Source of the DNA: Thecaphora thlaspeos
Lineage: Eukaryota; Basidiomycota; Ustilaginomycetes; Urocystidales; Glomosporiaceae
Assembly (NCBI GenBank): GCA_900291925.1
Contig: UWYS01000008.1
Location: forward strand, 898,734-962,733
Length of the DNA stretch: 64,000 nucleotides
Direction: 5' to 3'
Made by a program: the position numbers and the translations under genes. The notes below the pieces were generated by a model. That model was given only the letters and a program-made list of their open reading frames with translations, was not told the DNA's origin and did no database searches. Positions 21,401-31,476 of this stretch are shown here, one piece after another (positions within the stretch are counted from its first letter, which is position 1; each line of letters opens with the position of its first letter).

Positions 21401-22204
21401 GCTGCCCGGCGACGGCTCATTCGAGGCAGATTCATCAGAGTTGTTTATGATTGCGCCAGCAGAGGGAGATCTCCTTTGACGTCGTTGGGCCGAGACCGAT
21501 GCGGAGCGCGGGTGCGAGTGCGAGACGGACAAGAGATGGAACACAGGCGGGCTGGGGCGATGGGAGCTGCTGCCGCCGTGGCTGCTGGGGTCAATGAGGC
21601 GCTCCAGGGCGCTTTCGAGCCGATGGATCTTGTCGTGGAGCGCTACCAACTCGACGTCCTTGTCTGTCGAGGACGGCATCGTTGATGATACAGCAGCATC
21701 GGCCAAGGCGGAGGCGAAGCGGGGCGTTGGTCTCATCGGTGGTCTGCCGTGTCCTTGCGACAAGGATCCTTCGGATGCGTTCCAGTAAGCAGAAGCGTAG
21801 CGCTGCTCTTGTCGCGAGTGCCGATGGCCGGCGCCAATGGGGGAAGCGCTTCCATCGATTGACCCGCTCGACGAAAGTGCCGAGGGGCGTACGGACGACG
21901 GAATGGGGATGTAGCATAGCTGCTCGGTCCCCCTTTTGCGGCAATGGTTGCACGGCTGTGCGCGATCGCATTTTTGCTTCCTGCGGACTGAAAACGATGG
22001 TAACGTTGATCCGAGTGAGCCAAAGGAGAAGGTGAGAATGGGTGAGTTATAGGGCCGACGAGAGAGCTCTAGCCTCGGTCCATCCCCCCGGCGCGGGTTC
22101 GACCGATGACTCGGACTCTACCTACAGCATTCCGTGCACAAGTACTGCTTCTTCGCGCGCTTAGGTGCGCGCCCGGTGACTGCTGCTTTGTATGAAGAAG
22201 ACAT
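18462..22204 (-). CDS. Zn2Cys6 fungal-specific transcription factor, about ten exons
   Basis: ATG at 22204. Exons: 22126-22204, 21092-21987, 20762-20971, 20493-20650, 20315-20388, 20056-20191, 19566-19950, 19226-19328, then 19122 down to about 18923, and about 18863-18462. The first intron splits the zinc cluster; once joined it reads C23-x2-C26-x6-C33-x5-C39-x2-C42-x8-C51 (ECFRRKQKCDRAQPCNHC). A helical linker region (DKIHRLESALERLID) follows. The Fungal_trans domain shows FFQRI/NWSWYKI, GGWIRHAIDLGLHS, DRRVLWSHILQC and LALGRPLSVLPDR, its usual landmarks. Most junctions fit in phase, but the last (about 18864-18922) and the one near 19329-19565 are uncertain; HSAFLFFSFRRLQF just upstream of 19328 looks coding yet is cut off by a TGA. 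It diverges from the MCT transporter and might regulate it. Targets unknown. Confidence 0.8.
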
Positions 22205-23253
22205 GGTGCAAGCCCGTCACATTGAGAGAGCCAGTTTATGGTGGTGATGGTCGAGCAGAGGTAGCTCGGAAGCGGGCGGGGCTGCGAGCGATATGCGCGA
22301 CGTGGAGGTCGGGTTTCGGCCTTATTTCGCGGTGTGGATTAATTTCTTTCTTTCGGCCTTTCCTGCCCGGCCGCTTTTTTCGCGCACCCGCCTGGCCAAA
22401 TCAACGGGCCGATTCCGGGGCTTTGACCGGGCTTCGCGGCGCCCACGGCAGAGGCTGTTGCGTTTCCCTAAGACCTCCTATAGACCCTCTTACGGTCCAC
22501 ATTTGCTGCCTTGCTCTTTAAAAAGAGGTTCCCCTCACTTGATCGTCTGCGATATGTAAGGCTCTGCAAGAGGTTTTGGGATGGGCGCAGAGCCGGGCGA
22601 GCTTCGACGTCGACGGTACCCCCTTGGCTTCTCGCTCTGGCGGACCGCCGCTGCCGCTCACCCTTCCGATTTGGTCACCGGAGGTGGTCGCGATTGCGTA
22701 GGAGGCTAAAGCGTCCTGCTGGTTTATTGGTCGGACTGATCTGGACAATCGGATAGCTTTCCGGTAGTTACAAAGGTGTGACGGTCGCATCCCGCGGTTG
22801 GACTCTGACTCCCTTGACGAGCGAAGTCCGGTCTGGAGAGCGATCTTGAGGGCACGGCCATGCCCGAAGCGGCATGAAAGCCGACGTCAAGAAAACGACG
22901 CAGGAAACCAAAGCCAAATGAAGAGAGGCCAAAGAGCGCCGAAGCCGACGACGATCCTGCCTTTCTTCGAGATCCTCTCCGCCTGCTTGGAGTCATTAAG
23001 ATTCTTCTCACCCCACGCTCGGAGTCTCCGAAGGGAGCTAGAGAAACGTACGTATAAAGCGAGGAGCTAGAGCTAAAGCTAACAGCTGGCTGCACTCGTC
23101 CGACCCGGTACGCCACGCCAGCAATCCACCGCCTCCCACGCCTCCTCTGCACTCGCCTCGCCGCGCCTCATCATCTTCGGATCTGCCGACCTCTCCATTT
23201 GATCTGTCATTCCTCTTGCCTCTCCCGTTACCACCAGGACTCAGCCAAGCCCT
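22205..23253. promoter_or_regulatory. divergent promoter region between the Zn2Cys6 factor and the transporter
   Basis: 1,049 bp separate the two outward-facing start codons. A TATAAA box lies at 23053-23058, about 195 bp before the transporter ATG, inside CGTATAAAGCG. No ORF here has family features. CGG triplets that a zinc-cluster protein could bind are present, but their arrangement is not convincing enough to call a site. Confidence 0.45.
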
Positions 23254-24933
23254 GTGCACGATATGCAACAAACAGACAAACACTGTGACCATCACGACAA
23301 TACCAGACAGCAGTCCATCGACCGATCATATTTGGCCCACCTCGAGGCTGCAGCGACAGCAATGACGATGACGACGACGACGACACCAGCGTCTGAGGAC
23401 GGGAGTGTGGATGCTGCGCCCGACGGCGGCTGGCAGGCCTGGCTCTTTGTCGCCGCTTCGTGGCAGATTGAGCTTATGGTCTGGGGCGTCGCCTACGCCT
23501 ACGGCGCCCTCCAGGACTACCACACCCACAACCCACAATCGCCCTTCTACGGATCCAGTGTCACCGCTCTCGACTCGGTCGGGACACTGGTGTTCGCCTT
23601 CCAGCACCTCGTCCCCTTACTCACGTACGGCTTCTTCTCGTCCTACCCAGACCTCATCAAGCGCATCGCCTGCGTTTGTGTCGCGCTGAGCGCCCTCTGC
23701 CTCGTCGTCGTTAGCTTCATCAAGACCGTCGGCCTGCTCGTCGTCTTCCAGGGTGCGCTGTTCGGCCTGGTCGGCGGCTTCCTCTTCATCCCGGTCATCC
23801 TGTGGCTGCCGCAGTGGTTCGACAGGCGGCGCGGACTCGCGACCGGGATGATCCTGAGCGGATCAGGGATAGGCGGTGTCATCTTCCCGCTCATCTTCGA
23901 CGCGCTTCTGACAAGCGTCGGCTTCAGGTGGACGCTCCGTATCTGGGCCCTGATCCACTTCGTCCTCACCGGCTCGGCCGTCGCCTTCCTCCGGCCGCGC
24001 ATTGCGCCCGTCCGACCCACGACGCCCTTCAAGCTGCGAAGCCTCTTCCCTCCCAGCGTCCTCTTCCTCTTCCAACGCCGTTTCCTTCTCTACGTGAGTA
24101 GCGGCAGCATCTTCGTATAGTGGTAATCTCCTGCGACCTCTAGGCTTGTACGCAAGGCCCAAGCTGACATCGATCCTCACCACTCGTCCCTCCGTCCCTT
24201 TCAGATCGCGGTCATCATCTTCCAGGCCATGGGATACTACACCATGTCGCTCTACATCAGCTCCTACACCTCGGCGCACGGCTTCGGTGCCTCTTCCGCC
24301 ACAGTCGTGCTGGCAATCTTCAACGCCTTCGCCACGCTCGGCTACGTGACGCAAGGGAGCCTGGGCGACCGCGTCCCCTACACGCTCGTCATGACGGGCT
24401 CGATGACGGTGTGCGGACTTTCTGCGCTGCTCGTCTTCGGCTTCGCCCAGACGCTACCCCTCATTCTCGTCTTTGCCATCCTCTACGGCTTCGGCGGCGG
24501 GGGTTTCGCCAGCCACTTCACTCCGATCGCCCGTGCCATTTCGTCCAGGTGCGGCGCCGAGAGGGTGCCTTTTGGACAGGCCTACTTCACCAGCATGGCG
24601 GTCAGGTCGATTGCGTGTGTGGCGGGACCCTTGGTCGCTTCTGCCCTCTACCCCGGCGGCGGCGGTGGCAAGGACGACGATACAAAGACGACGCCGGGAG
24701 GGATGAAGAAAGGATACGGGGAAGGCGGGTACGTTGGTATGATTGTCTTCGTAGGCGCCACGTCGCTTCTCACCGCGACGGCATCGCTGCTCATCTACTG
24801 GCTGGATAGGAAGGACACCAAGAAGTTCTTGCAGCAACGGAGGGAGCAGGAGGGGCAGAAGGAAGAAAAGAACAAACGAAAGGGGTACGAGACCGCTTGT
24901 TCGATTGCGACCGTGACGCCTGGCAAGTCTTGA
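23254..24933 (+). CDS. MFS transporter, monocarboxylate (MCT) family
   Basis: Exons 23254-24093 and 24205-24933 (intron GTGAGT...CTTTCAG, phase 0) encode 522 aa. A His/Thr-rich cytosolic N-terminus leads to the MCT signature before TM1, PDGGWQAWLFVAASW, with the Asp-Gly-Gly-Trp core. About twelve hydrophobic segments follow. Loop 2-3 has SYPDLIKR and the TM5 region has WFDRRRGLATGMILSGSGIGG, both typical of the family. A GYVTQGSLGDR segment opens the second half. The C-terminus is highly charged (DRKDTKKFLQQRREQEGQKE). Fungal MCT-like proteins carry monocarboxylates, riboflavin or amino-acid-like solutes across the plasma membrane; the substrate cannot be told here. The CDS could also begin at the in-frame ATG at 23263. 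The neighbouring Zn2Cys6 gene points to regulated expression. Confidence 0.88.
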
Positions 24934-25336
24934 GCTTGATGAGATATCATTTCGAACAACTGTTTGCTATCTATAGATCTGTATACTAGCACGACACCAC
25001 GCACTTGCCTACATAGTCATCAAATTTCCGCACACAGACCTACCAGCAGCAAAGACGAGGAGTGCAAGCTCTTTCGTTCCGCCTTGGACCGATCGGTTGC
25101 CTTTGACATCGCGACGAAAGAGGCTGTCTTCCATCTCCGTCAGACTCGTGTTGTGGAAAGATAAATGATTTTCAAGGTCGGAAAGGGCCTTTGAATAGAG
25201 CAGCCCAATCTTAGGATGCGTACAAGAATTGGATGGGAAGGAAGAAAAACGTCGAGAAAATAGACATCTTTTTAAGGGATGGCGCGCGGGCGCGGTCGTT
25301 GGACGTCGCTACGTATCGTCCATCTCCACCTTGCAC
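24934..25336. other. convergent 3' intergenic region
   Basis: About 400 bp between the ends of two convergent genes. The sequence is more AT-rich (for example TTTGCTATCTATAGATC near 24962) and probably carries both polyadenylation regions. No gene seen. Confidence 0.4.
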
Positions 25337-26695
25337 CTACGGCTTTTGCGGCGGCGGGGGATTAGAAGCCAAAGCATTGATCTTATTCTGCTGGTCGGCC
25401 ATGAGGTCCTGTTGTTCATTCCACATGTCGATGGTGGGTAGGAAGGGCAACCAAGGCTGCTTCAAGTTGATACGGTTCGTAATGTCCGGTGTCTTGTCAG
25501 TGTCCAAGATGTTCGGCAGTCGAAGGTTCGACTCGGGATCCACCAGCCATGGGGCGACAGAGGAATCGCCAGAGAAACAGAGTCGCACCATCTGAGCGTC
25601 GTTGGCCGTCTGACGTTTGATGAGTGGGCCGGTGTTGAAGTTGTTGCCACCGCCGCCGCCAGTGTTGCCACCGCCACCGCCGAAGCCGCCAGAGCCTCCA
25701 CCACCACTACCGCCGCCACTGCCGCCTCCAAAGCCTCCTCCCGTTCCACCTCCGCCGGATCCTCCACTGTTACTGAATCCTTGGCCAGATCCTCCTCCGC
25801 CGACTCCTCCTCCGGTGCCGACTCCTCCGGTGCCGACTCCTCCGCCGACTCCTCCTCCGGTGCCGACTCCTCCGCCGACTCCTCCTCCGGTGCCGACTCC
25901 TCCGCCGACTCCTCCTCCGGTGCCGACTCCTCCGCCGACTCCTCCTCCGGTGCCGACTCCTCCGCCGACTCCTCCTCCGGTGCCGACTCCTCCGCCGACT
26001 CCTCCTCCGGTGCCGACTCCTCCGCCGACTCCTCCTCCGGTGCCGACTCCTCCGCCGACTCCTCCTCCGGTGCCGACTCCTCCGCCGACTCCTCCTCCGG
26101 TGCCGACTCCTCCGCCGACTCCTCCTCCGGTGCCGACTCCTCCGCCGACTCCTCCTCCGGTGCCGACTCCTCCGCCGACTCCTCCGGTGCCGACTCCTCC
26201 GGTGCCGACTCCTCCGCCGACTCCTCCTCCGGTGCCGACTCCTCCGCCGACTCCTCCTCCGGTGCCGACTCCTCCGCCGACTCCTCCCCCCATCGAGCCA
26301 CCTGAGGTCAAGGAATTGACATCAAAACCATAACAGATCCAAGCGCCGATCAAACCACCACCTTCGATCTGATCCTTGACGCTCCTGGGAACGGTGCCGG
26401 TTGCGTAAGGGTAAGGCATGTTCAGCAACAAAGGTGGTCCACCCGGACGCGGTTGGGGGAGATCCTCGGTCTTCTTCTGTTTAGGCGTGATGGTTTTGCC
26501 GAACATCCAGTCCGTCGCAGAGTCGAAGCCCTCGCCCAACGTTCCCACGACCCCGCCCGATCGTCGAGAGAGACGCGCGTGCACGTGTCGATGCAGACGC
26601 TGCGGAATAGCATGAGGAAAGGTCTCGCCCGTAATGAGAAGAGGTGAGACGAGTAGAAGGAAGAGACAAAGTCGAAGGGAAGGCGTGAAGATCAT
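25337..26695 (-). CDS. secreted Gly/Val-repeat protein with a GGGVGGGVGT array
   Basis: Single exon, 452 aa, ATG at 26695. The signal peptide (RLCLFLLLVSPLLITG, cleavage near residue 23) is followed by an Arg/His-rich pro-segment with a dibasic site (ARLSRR). A unique domain (FDSATDWMFG, RPGGPPLLLNMPYPYATGTV, GAWICYGFDVNSLTSG) then precedes residues about 134-300, tandem copies of a 10-aa unit, GGGVGGGVGT. A Gly/Ser-rich stretch and a second dibasic site (LIKRQT) lead into a C-terminal domain (MVRLCFSGDSSVAPWLVD, NRINLKQPWLPFLPTIDMW). KR/RR sites suggest Kex2-type processing, as in smut repellent and repetitive secreted proteins. The elastin-like repeat suggests a cell-wall or surface-coating role; this is inferred. 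The unique domains were not recognised. Confidence 0.8.
   Translation of the reverse strand: MIFTPSLRLCLFLLLVSPLLITGETFPHAIPQRLHRHVHARLSRRSGGVVGTLGEGFDSATDWMFGKTITPKQKKTEDLPQPRPGGPPLLLNMPYPYATGTVPRSVKDQIEGGGLIGAWICYGFDVNSLTSGGSMGGGVGGGVGTGGGVGGGVGTGGGVGGGVGTGGVGTGGVGGGVGTGGGVGGGVGTGGGVGGGVGTGGGVGGGVGTGGGVGGGVGTGGGVGGGVGTGGGVGGGVGTGGGVGGGVGTGGGVGGGVGTGGGVGGGVGTGGGVGGGVGTGGGVGGGVGTGGVGTGGGVGGGGSGQGFSNSGGSGGGGTGGGFGGGSGGGSGGGGSGGFGGGGGNTGGGGGNNFNTGPLIKRQTANDAQMVRLCFSGDSSVAPWLVDPESNLRLPNILDTDKTPDITNRINLKQPWLPFLPTIDMWNEQQDLMADQQNKINALASNPPPPQKP
25795..26292. repeat. 30-bp coding minisatellite
   Basis: On the plus strand the unit TGCCGACTCCTCCGCCGACT plus CCTCCTCCGG repeats head-to-tail; 25831-26160 is eleven consecutive identical copies. 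Shortened variants flank both edges (for example around 25811-25830 and 26161-26220). The array length is a multiple of three throughout and several frames on both strands remain open. Perfect identity implies recent homogenisation or expansion. Confidence 0.95.
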
Positions 26696-27151
26696 GATGT
26701 CGAGGGGAAGGTGGGGGAGGAAGGAGGGAAGGAGAGAGGCGCGTATGTGTGTGTGCGAGAGTCCCTCTGTGCTTGTGTGTTCGTGCGTAGGTGTGGGGAT
26801 GTGCTGTATGTGTGTGTGAGGCGAGAGTGGGTAAGGGAATTGAGGTGAAGTGGGTGGGACAGAAATGGGGGCGGAGGGGGAAACGAGATGGGCGAGACTT
26901 TAATACGATCTCGCAAGGCATGTTAGTCTGTGGGCTGACTTCCTGCTAGCTTCAGCTCGTCTCATCGCACCACCCACCGCTCGGGGGGAGGGGCGGCTTC
27001 GGAGATGGGGAGATCATGTGGGTGGGTAAAGATAGCCTGCGCTGCGCCTCTGCACTGCTTCTCATTGCTCTCATTCGGGACGACCCACATGCACGCCCAC
27101 CAGGCGTAGCTTCGCCGTATCCGCCCCACTTCATCTCGCTTTGCCCTGCTT
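26696..27151. other. intergenic; promoter of the Gly/Val-repeat protein gene
   Basis: The minus strand upstream of the ATG at 26695 is rich in C/T and has a CACACA stretch (plus strand TGTGTGTG, about 26743-26820). No gene, RNA or mobile feature is seen. Confidence 0.4.
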
Positions 27152-27275
27152 TCACTTGGCTAGCACACTGATACTTCGATCCCACGCCCTACTGTGGCTG
27201 CTGCTGCCGTGTCTGTGACTGCAAGGACGCCGATGCCAGATGAAAACAATATATATAAGGGGGATACAGAGGTCA

Positions 27276-30200
27276 TCAGCGACGAGATCTTTGCCCATCT
27301 GTTCTATTGTGTGTGCCGTCGCTCGGCCTCTCACGTAGTCGGAAGCTTCCGCGTGGACTTACAAACAAGTTGAGCAGAGCCTGCATCGAACCCAGAGGTT
27401 GTCCCTGTCCCTGTCCCTGTCCTGGTGCTGTGGCTGGAGGCGGCATCATGGCTTCGGTCAGCGGCAACCGTGGCTGCGCCTGCGCATGTGGTGGCTGAGC
27501 GGCAGTTGCTGCGGCTGTCGCGGCAGAAGCCTGGGCTAGAAGCGCCGCCAAATTGGCTGGCAAGACGGTGCCAGCGGCGGAAGCGGCAGTAGTGGGCTGC
27601 GGTGAAGTGCTGCTCGTCGTCTCAGGCGCGGGCGGCGCAAGTGTCGGCATCGAAGCCGACGCTAGAGGTGCCGCGGCAACTCTCGACGCTTTGAGGGAAG
27701 CCAACAGCTGCCGAACCTTAGCCGTCTGCTCCAGCCTGCTGCTCTCCGACGTTGCCAGGACGGGGGCGGAAGCGGAAGTGCTTGTCGGTGCTGCGGGCAG
27801 GGGTGGGCCAAGATGCGATGACTCGATATTGGCGCCGCTGACAGGGCCGTAGTAGCCACCGGCATGGGCCGTCGGCGGCGGCGAATGGGGCCTTGGCTGC
27901 GACTGTGGCGGCGGCGACGGTCCCACCCCTGCCCGGTCTCCGTAATATTGGCCGTTGGGCGCAGACGGCGGCGGCAGTGGCGGGAGCGCTGGGGGAGACG
28001 AGCCCGCCGGCGGCGCGCCGTAGTAGTCATAGGCGTTCGATGAAGTGGGCACATGGGGAGGCGGTGAGGAGGCAGACGAGAAGGAAGCGCTGCGTGTCCG
28101 GGGCTGGTGCCGGTGCTGTAGGTGGTGCAACGTCGGTGGTGGCGGTTGAGGCCGAGGCGGGGTCGGTACCGAGGGGCGAGGCTGAACCCAGGTACCAGGA
28201 AACAAATCGGCTGGGAGCCCCCAGCTTCCAGGCGATGCCCCTTCCGACCCACGAGCAGCGATGGGATGCTGGCGAGGCCTCTCGTGGAAGCGTGGATAGC
28301 TTTGCGGAACGACTGCGAGGCCGGCACCCGCGGAGTCGCTGCCGTCAACGCCGCCGCTGTGCGCATTCCATTCTCCGTCGCTGCTGCTCTTGCGCCTGTC
28401 CCATCCTCTATTCACACCGGCGCTGCCGCCGCCAGCGTTTTCGACGGCCACTTCGGCCCTGTAAGCATGCGTAGCCGGTGGAAGGGGACCCGCTTCGCCT
28501 CTCCAGTCTCGGCCCGGAGTGCTGGGCTGCGGCTGCATATCGTCGGGCGTGACCATGGCAAGGTCCCAGGCATATTTGAGGTCCCAGACGCCGCCCATGT
28601 GCGTCGTACCGTGGAGCTCGTCGAAGGCCATCTGGCAGCCGCGGCTGTCGTAAAATTCGACGTAGCGCGCGTTGGCGTGTGTCTTGTCTTGCCGGACGCT
28701 CCGGACCTCGCCGTAGCGGCCAAATGCCCGTCGAATTCCGTCGTCGTCGAGGCGCTGCGTCGACTGCTTGAGCAGGGTGAAGAGCGTCCCTTGGTTCTTG
28801 TCGCGGTCGCACCGCTGCTTCTTTTCCTCTTCGCGCGGCAGCGAAAAGTGGACGTCGATCGGCCGGCCCCCGAACGCCTCGCCGTTGAGCCGCTCCCTCG
28901 CCGCGTCAGCGGCACGGATGTCGAAAAAGGTGATGAACATGATGCCGCGCCGCTCGACCATGTCGACTACGCCCTTGATCTCGCCGAATTGCGCAAACCG
29001 CTCGTGGACCGAAGCGGTGTTGGTCTCGAACTGTGGCGAACGATCAGCAGGAGGACGGCACGAGGTGTGAAGTCAGACAACCAGACAGTCAGTTAGGCAG
29101 CTGCGTTGAGAGCATAGGCCCCGAGCAAAGCAGTGCGCAGTCGCTTAGCGCCGTGGCTGTGCTGGGTTGCAAGCACGGAAACAAGCAGGCGACGAGGAAG
29201 GTGCCGGACAGGCTGGCCAGCGTCAGGACAACCGAGTGACGGACTCACATTGATGTTGCGGATGAACAGCGTCCGGCAGGGTCTCTCCTGGCCGATGCGG
29301 TCCTCGATGATGCGCTTCTCGTCCTTGTCCGTCCTGCTATGGCGTGCAGGTCGGCCGCCATACGGAGGCGGTGGTCGCGAGCCACGTTCTACATCGTCTG
29401 TCCCCGAGTAAAATTGACTGGACGCCTCATAGGCCGGTTCCCTCGGCCACCCATGCTCGTCTCCGTAGCGCGAGGCGGAAGTCGATGATGGCGGTGCTGC
29501 TGCCGCCCCCACCGGCGCTGGTGGGGCAGGTGCCACGGAAAGAGGCGGTACTTGCCCGTAGCCTTGTTCCTGCTCCAAGTCTGAGCGTGGCTCGGTGGGA
29601 GCGTAGCCGCCTCGCTCATCGTACAATGGCGTTGATGCGTGAGGCGCATACTCTGATGAAGGTGGGGCATAAGGGACGTGTGCCCGGGGCAAGGCCGTGC
29701 CAGAGATGGCAAGGCGGGCCGAGGAGGAGGAAAGAATCGGGAACAGCGTGAGGTCAGCTAACGCTCAGAGTGTTGAGTATGGGTCCCACGACGAGTGCGG
29801 GCGGACGTGTGCTGAGCCGATGAGCAAAGTGTCGCCACGATCGTGACCGAGCTTAGCTGGCTGAGGAATCGCATTTTAGCCGCCGCTGCTCCTATCCTCG
29901 TGTGAAGATTTCGTCGCCTTGCATCGCCTTGCTCGTGGTGTTGCCACCGTCCGGCGGAAAGTACGTTACGTCCGCAACTGGCGTGACGACTGCCCAAAGC
30001 AAGGGAGAACAAGGCCGGCAAAGGCTTCCCGGCATGGCGCATCGCCACTTGACCCCAAATGGGACGTGGCGCTGGCGAAGGGTCGCAGCTGATGGGTCGG
30101 CTGGCCCGTAACTCCGCGGAAAGAGGAAAGCGGAACATGGTAGTCTCCAGCCCCGTTCCTAGCCCCACCACGATCTTAGGGTTCCTGTCTCCTTGCGAGG

Positions 30201-31476
30201 ACCCGACGAAAGAAGTGGTATGGACGTTGCAAGGCTGGAGGCTGCCCATGAGATCCATCAATGCAGGGTCAGGTGAGTCAGAGGAGGGCACCTTCGCACG
30301 GCCAGCGTCGCATCGAGATGAGCATCGCGAGAGTCGCGCTAAGGTGTCCCGGCAGCAGGACTGGGATCACCGCAACGTCGAACCAGCTCAGCGGCTCGTC
30401 TTCATGATATGGCGTCGAAATTAGAGCAAGTAGGTCGCCGGGAAGGGCGTGGCTCAGCGAGGTCCTGCGATCTCGCCGCACTCGCGTGCGTGCCGGTAAC
30501 TTTGCCTCATTTACCGATGTTCGGATAGGCAGTGAAACAGCGTGGCAGCGGTTGCGCGAGCTCAGCACACGACACCCCGAAAAGCTGGACACCTACCTGT
30601 GTAGCGGTTGCGGTAGGGAGCCTCGAGAGACGTCGGCTGCTGCTGCTGCTGCGACGGCGGCGGCGGCCTATATGGCGAAGCGACAGCTACAGGTGGGTCG
30701 GCATGGCGAGGGCTGTAACCTTCGTAGCTCGCGCTTGGCGGAGCAGCAGCGGAAGCAGCGGTCATTGCTGCTGGTGCAGAGGGCAGCGGGGCAGAGAGAC
30801 CGGGCGAGCCTCCGTAGCTCGCGTACGCTGTGTCCGACGAAGACGGCGGAGGGCCTCGATAAGCGTAATCATAGGAGAGCGGAGCCACTGGCGACGGAGC
30901 GGTAGGCGGCGCTTGAGGATAGTGAATTGGAGGCGACCACATGGGTGGCGGTGCTGGCGAAGCATGAGGATACCGCGAAGGCACTTGGTGCTGATCAAAG
31001 TGACCCGGCTGCTCATGGCTGTTGAAGCTGCCGTTGGCTTGGTGGTTGGCGGCGTAGTCGGCGACATCTGTCGTCTGCGTCGAGTACGGTCTCGAGGGGA
31101 CGACCGTGTGACCATTGCCGCCTCCTCTGCCTCCTCCTCCGCCTCCTCTCCCTCGCTCCCCTCCCATCAGCGCGCCAACTCCTGCGCCTCTTCCCCTCGC
31201 TCCCCAGCCGCTCCTGCCTCCTCGTGTCGGACCGTGAGGCTGGCGGTCGGCTCCTCCGGAATACCCGGTCTCGGCGGCGTAGAAAGAAGGGTCCGAGGCC
31301 GGAGATCCCGGCTCGTCGGCGGTGGCACCGCCCTGTGAGGGTCCGGCCGCTGGGCCGTGTTGATACCTGCGGCGGCTCGGCGACCAGCCGCCGCCTCTCA
31401 TCGCTCCTCTTCCTCCTCCTCGTCCCCGGTGGGCGGGCCTCTCGTCGTAGCCGCCGTACGGGTGATACCGACTCAT
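27276..31476 (-). CDS. Mei2-like RNA-binding protein with two RRMs
   Basis: Exons 30598/30597-31476, 29249-29652, and 29030 down to the stop at 27276. Introns are 29653-30595/30596 (GTAGGT...CATCAG, about 0.94 kb) and 29031-29248 (GTGAGT...CCACAG). The start is the ATG at 31476 (MSRYHPYGGYDERP). The N-terminus is RGG-rich (GERGRGGGGGGRGGG) then Pro/Tyr/Ser-rich. Splicing two exons restores RRM1: RTLFIRNIN joined to FETNTASVHERFAQFGEIKG, then RRGIMFITFFDIRAA. RRM2 follows (GTLFTLLKQST, DGIRRAFGRYGEVRSVRQ, NARYVEFYDSRGCQ). This is the RRM1-RRM2 pair of Mei2-like proteins, but no C-terminal Mei2 RRM3 is seen. A strong GTAAGT donor at 27362 with ACAG at 27299 could replace the last 29 codons by 48 others ending at 27152. 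Mei2 proteins bind RNA to control meiosis; that role here is inferred. Confidence 0.8.
29653..30595 (-). other. unusually long intron of the Mei2-like gene
   Basis: The donor is ACA-G|GTAGGT and the acceptor TCATCAG|AG, preceded by GCTGACC and a C/T tract, with matching phase 1. At about 943 bp it is several times longer than any other intron recognised here except the first intron of the Tra2-like gene. A 177-codon minus-strand ORF inside it (29758-30291) shows no recognisable features. An alternative promoter or a hidden exon is possible. Confidence 0.6.

Noticed and set aside
25795..26292. CRISPR-like regular repeats
   Set aside because: Units are contiguous without spacers and in-frame within a coding sequence; this is a minisatellite in a eukaryote.
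25617..26333. Plus-strand ORF of Pro/Thr repeats across the minisatellite
   Set aside because: An antisense by-product of a 30-bp repeat; the minus-strand frame has signal peptide, unique domains and a proper start.
29758..30291. 177-codon minus-strand ORF inside the Mei2-like intron
   Set aside because: No domain, no splice-compatible frame and no signal features.
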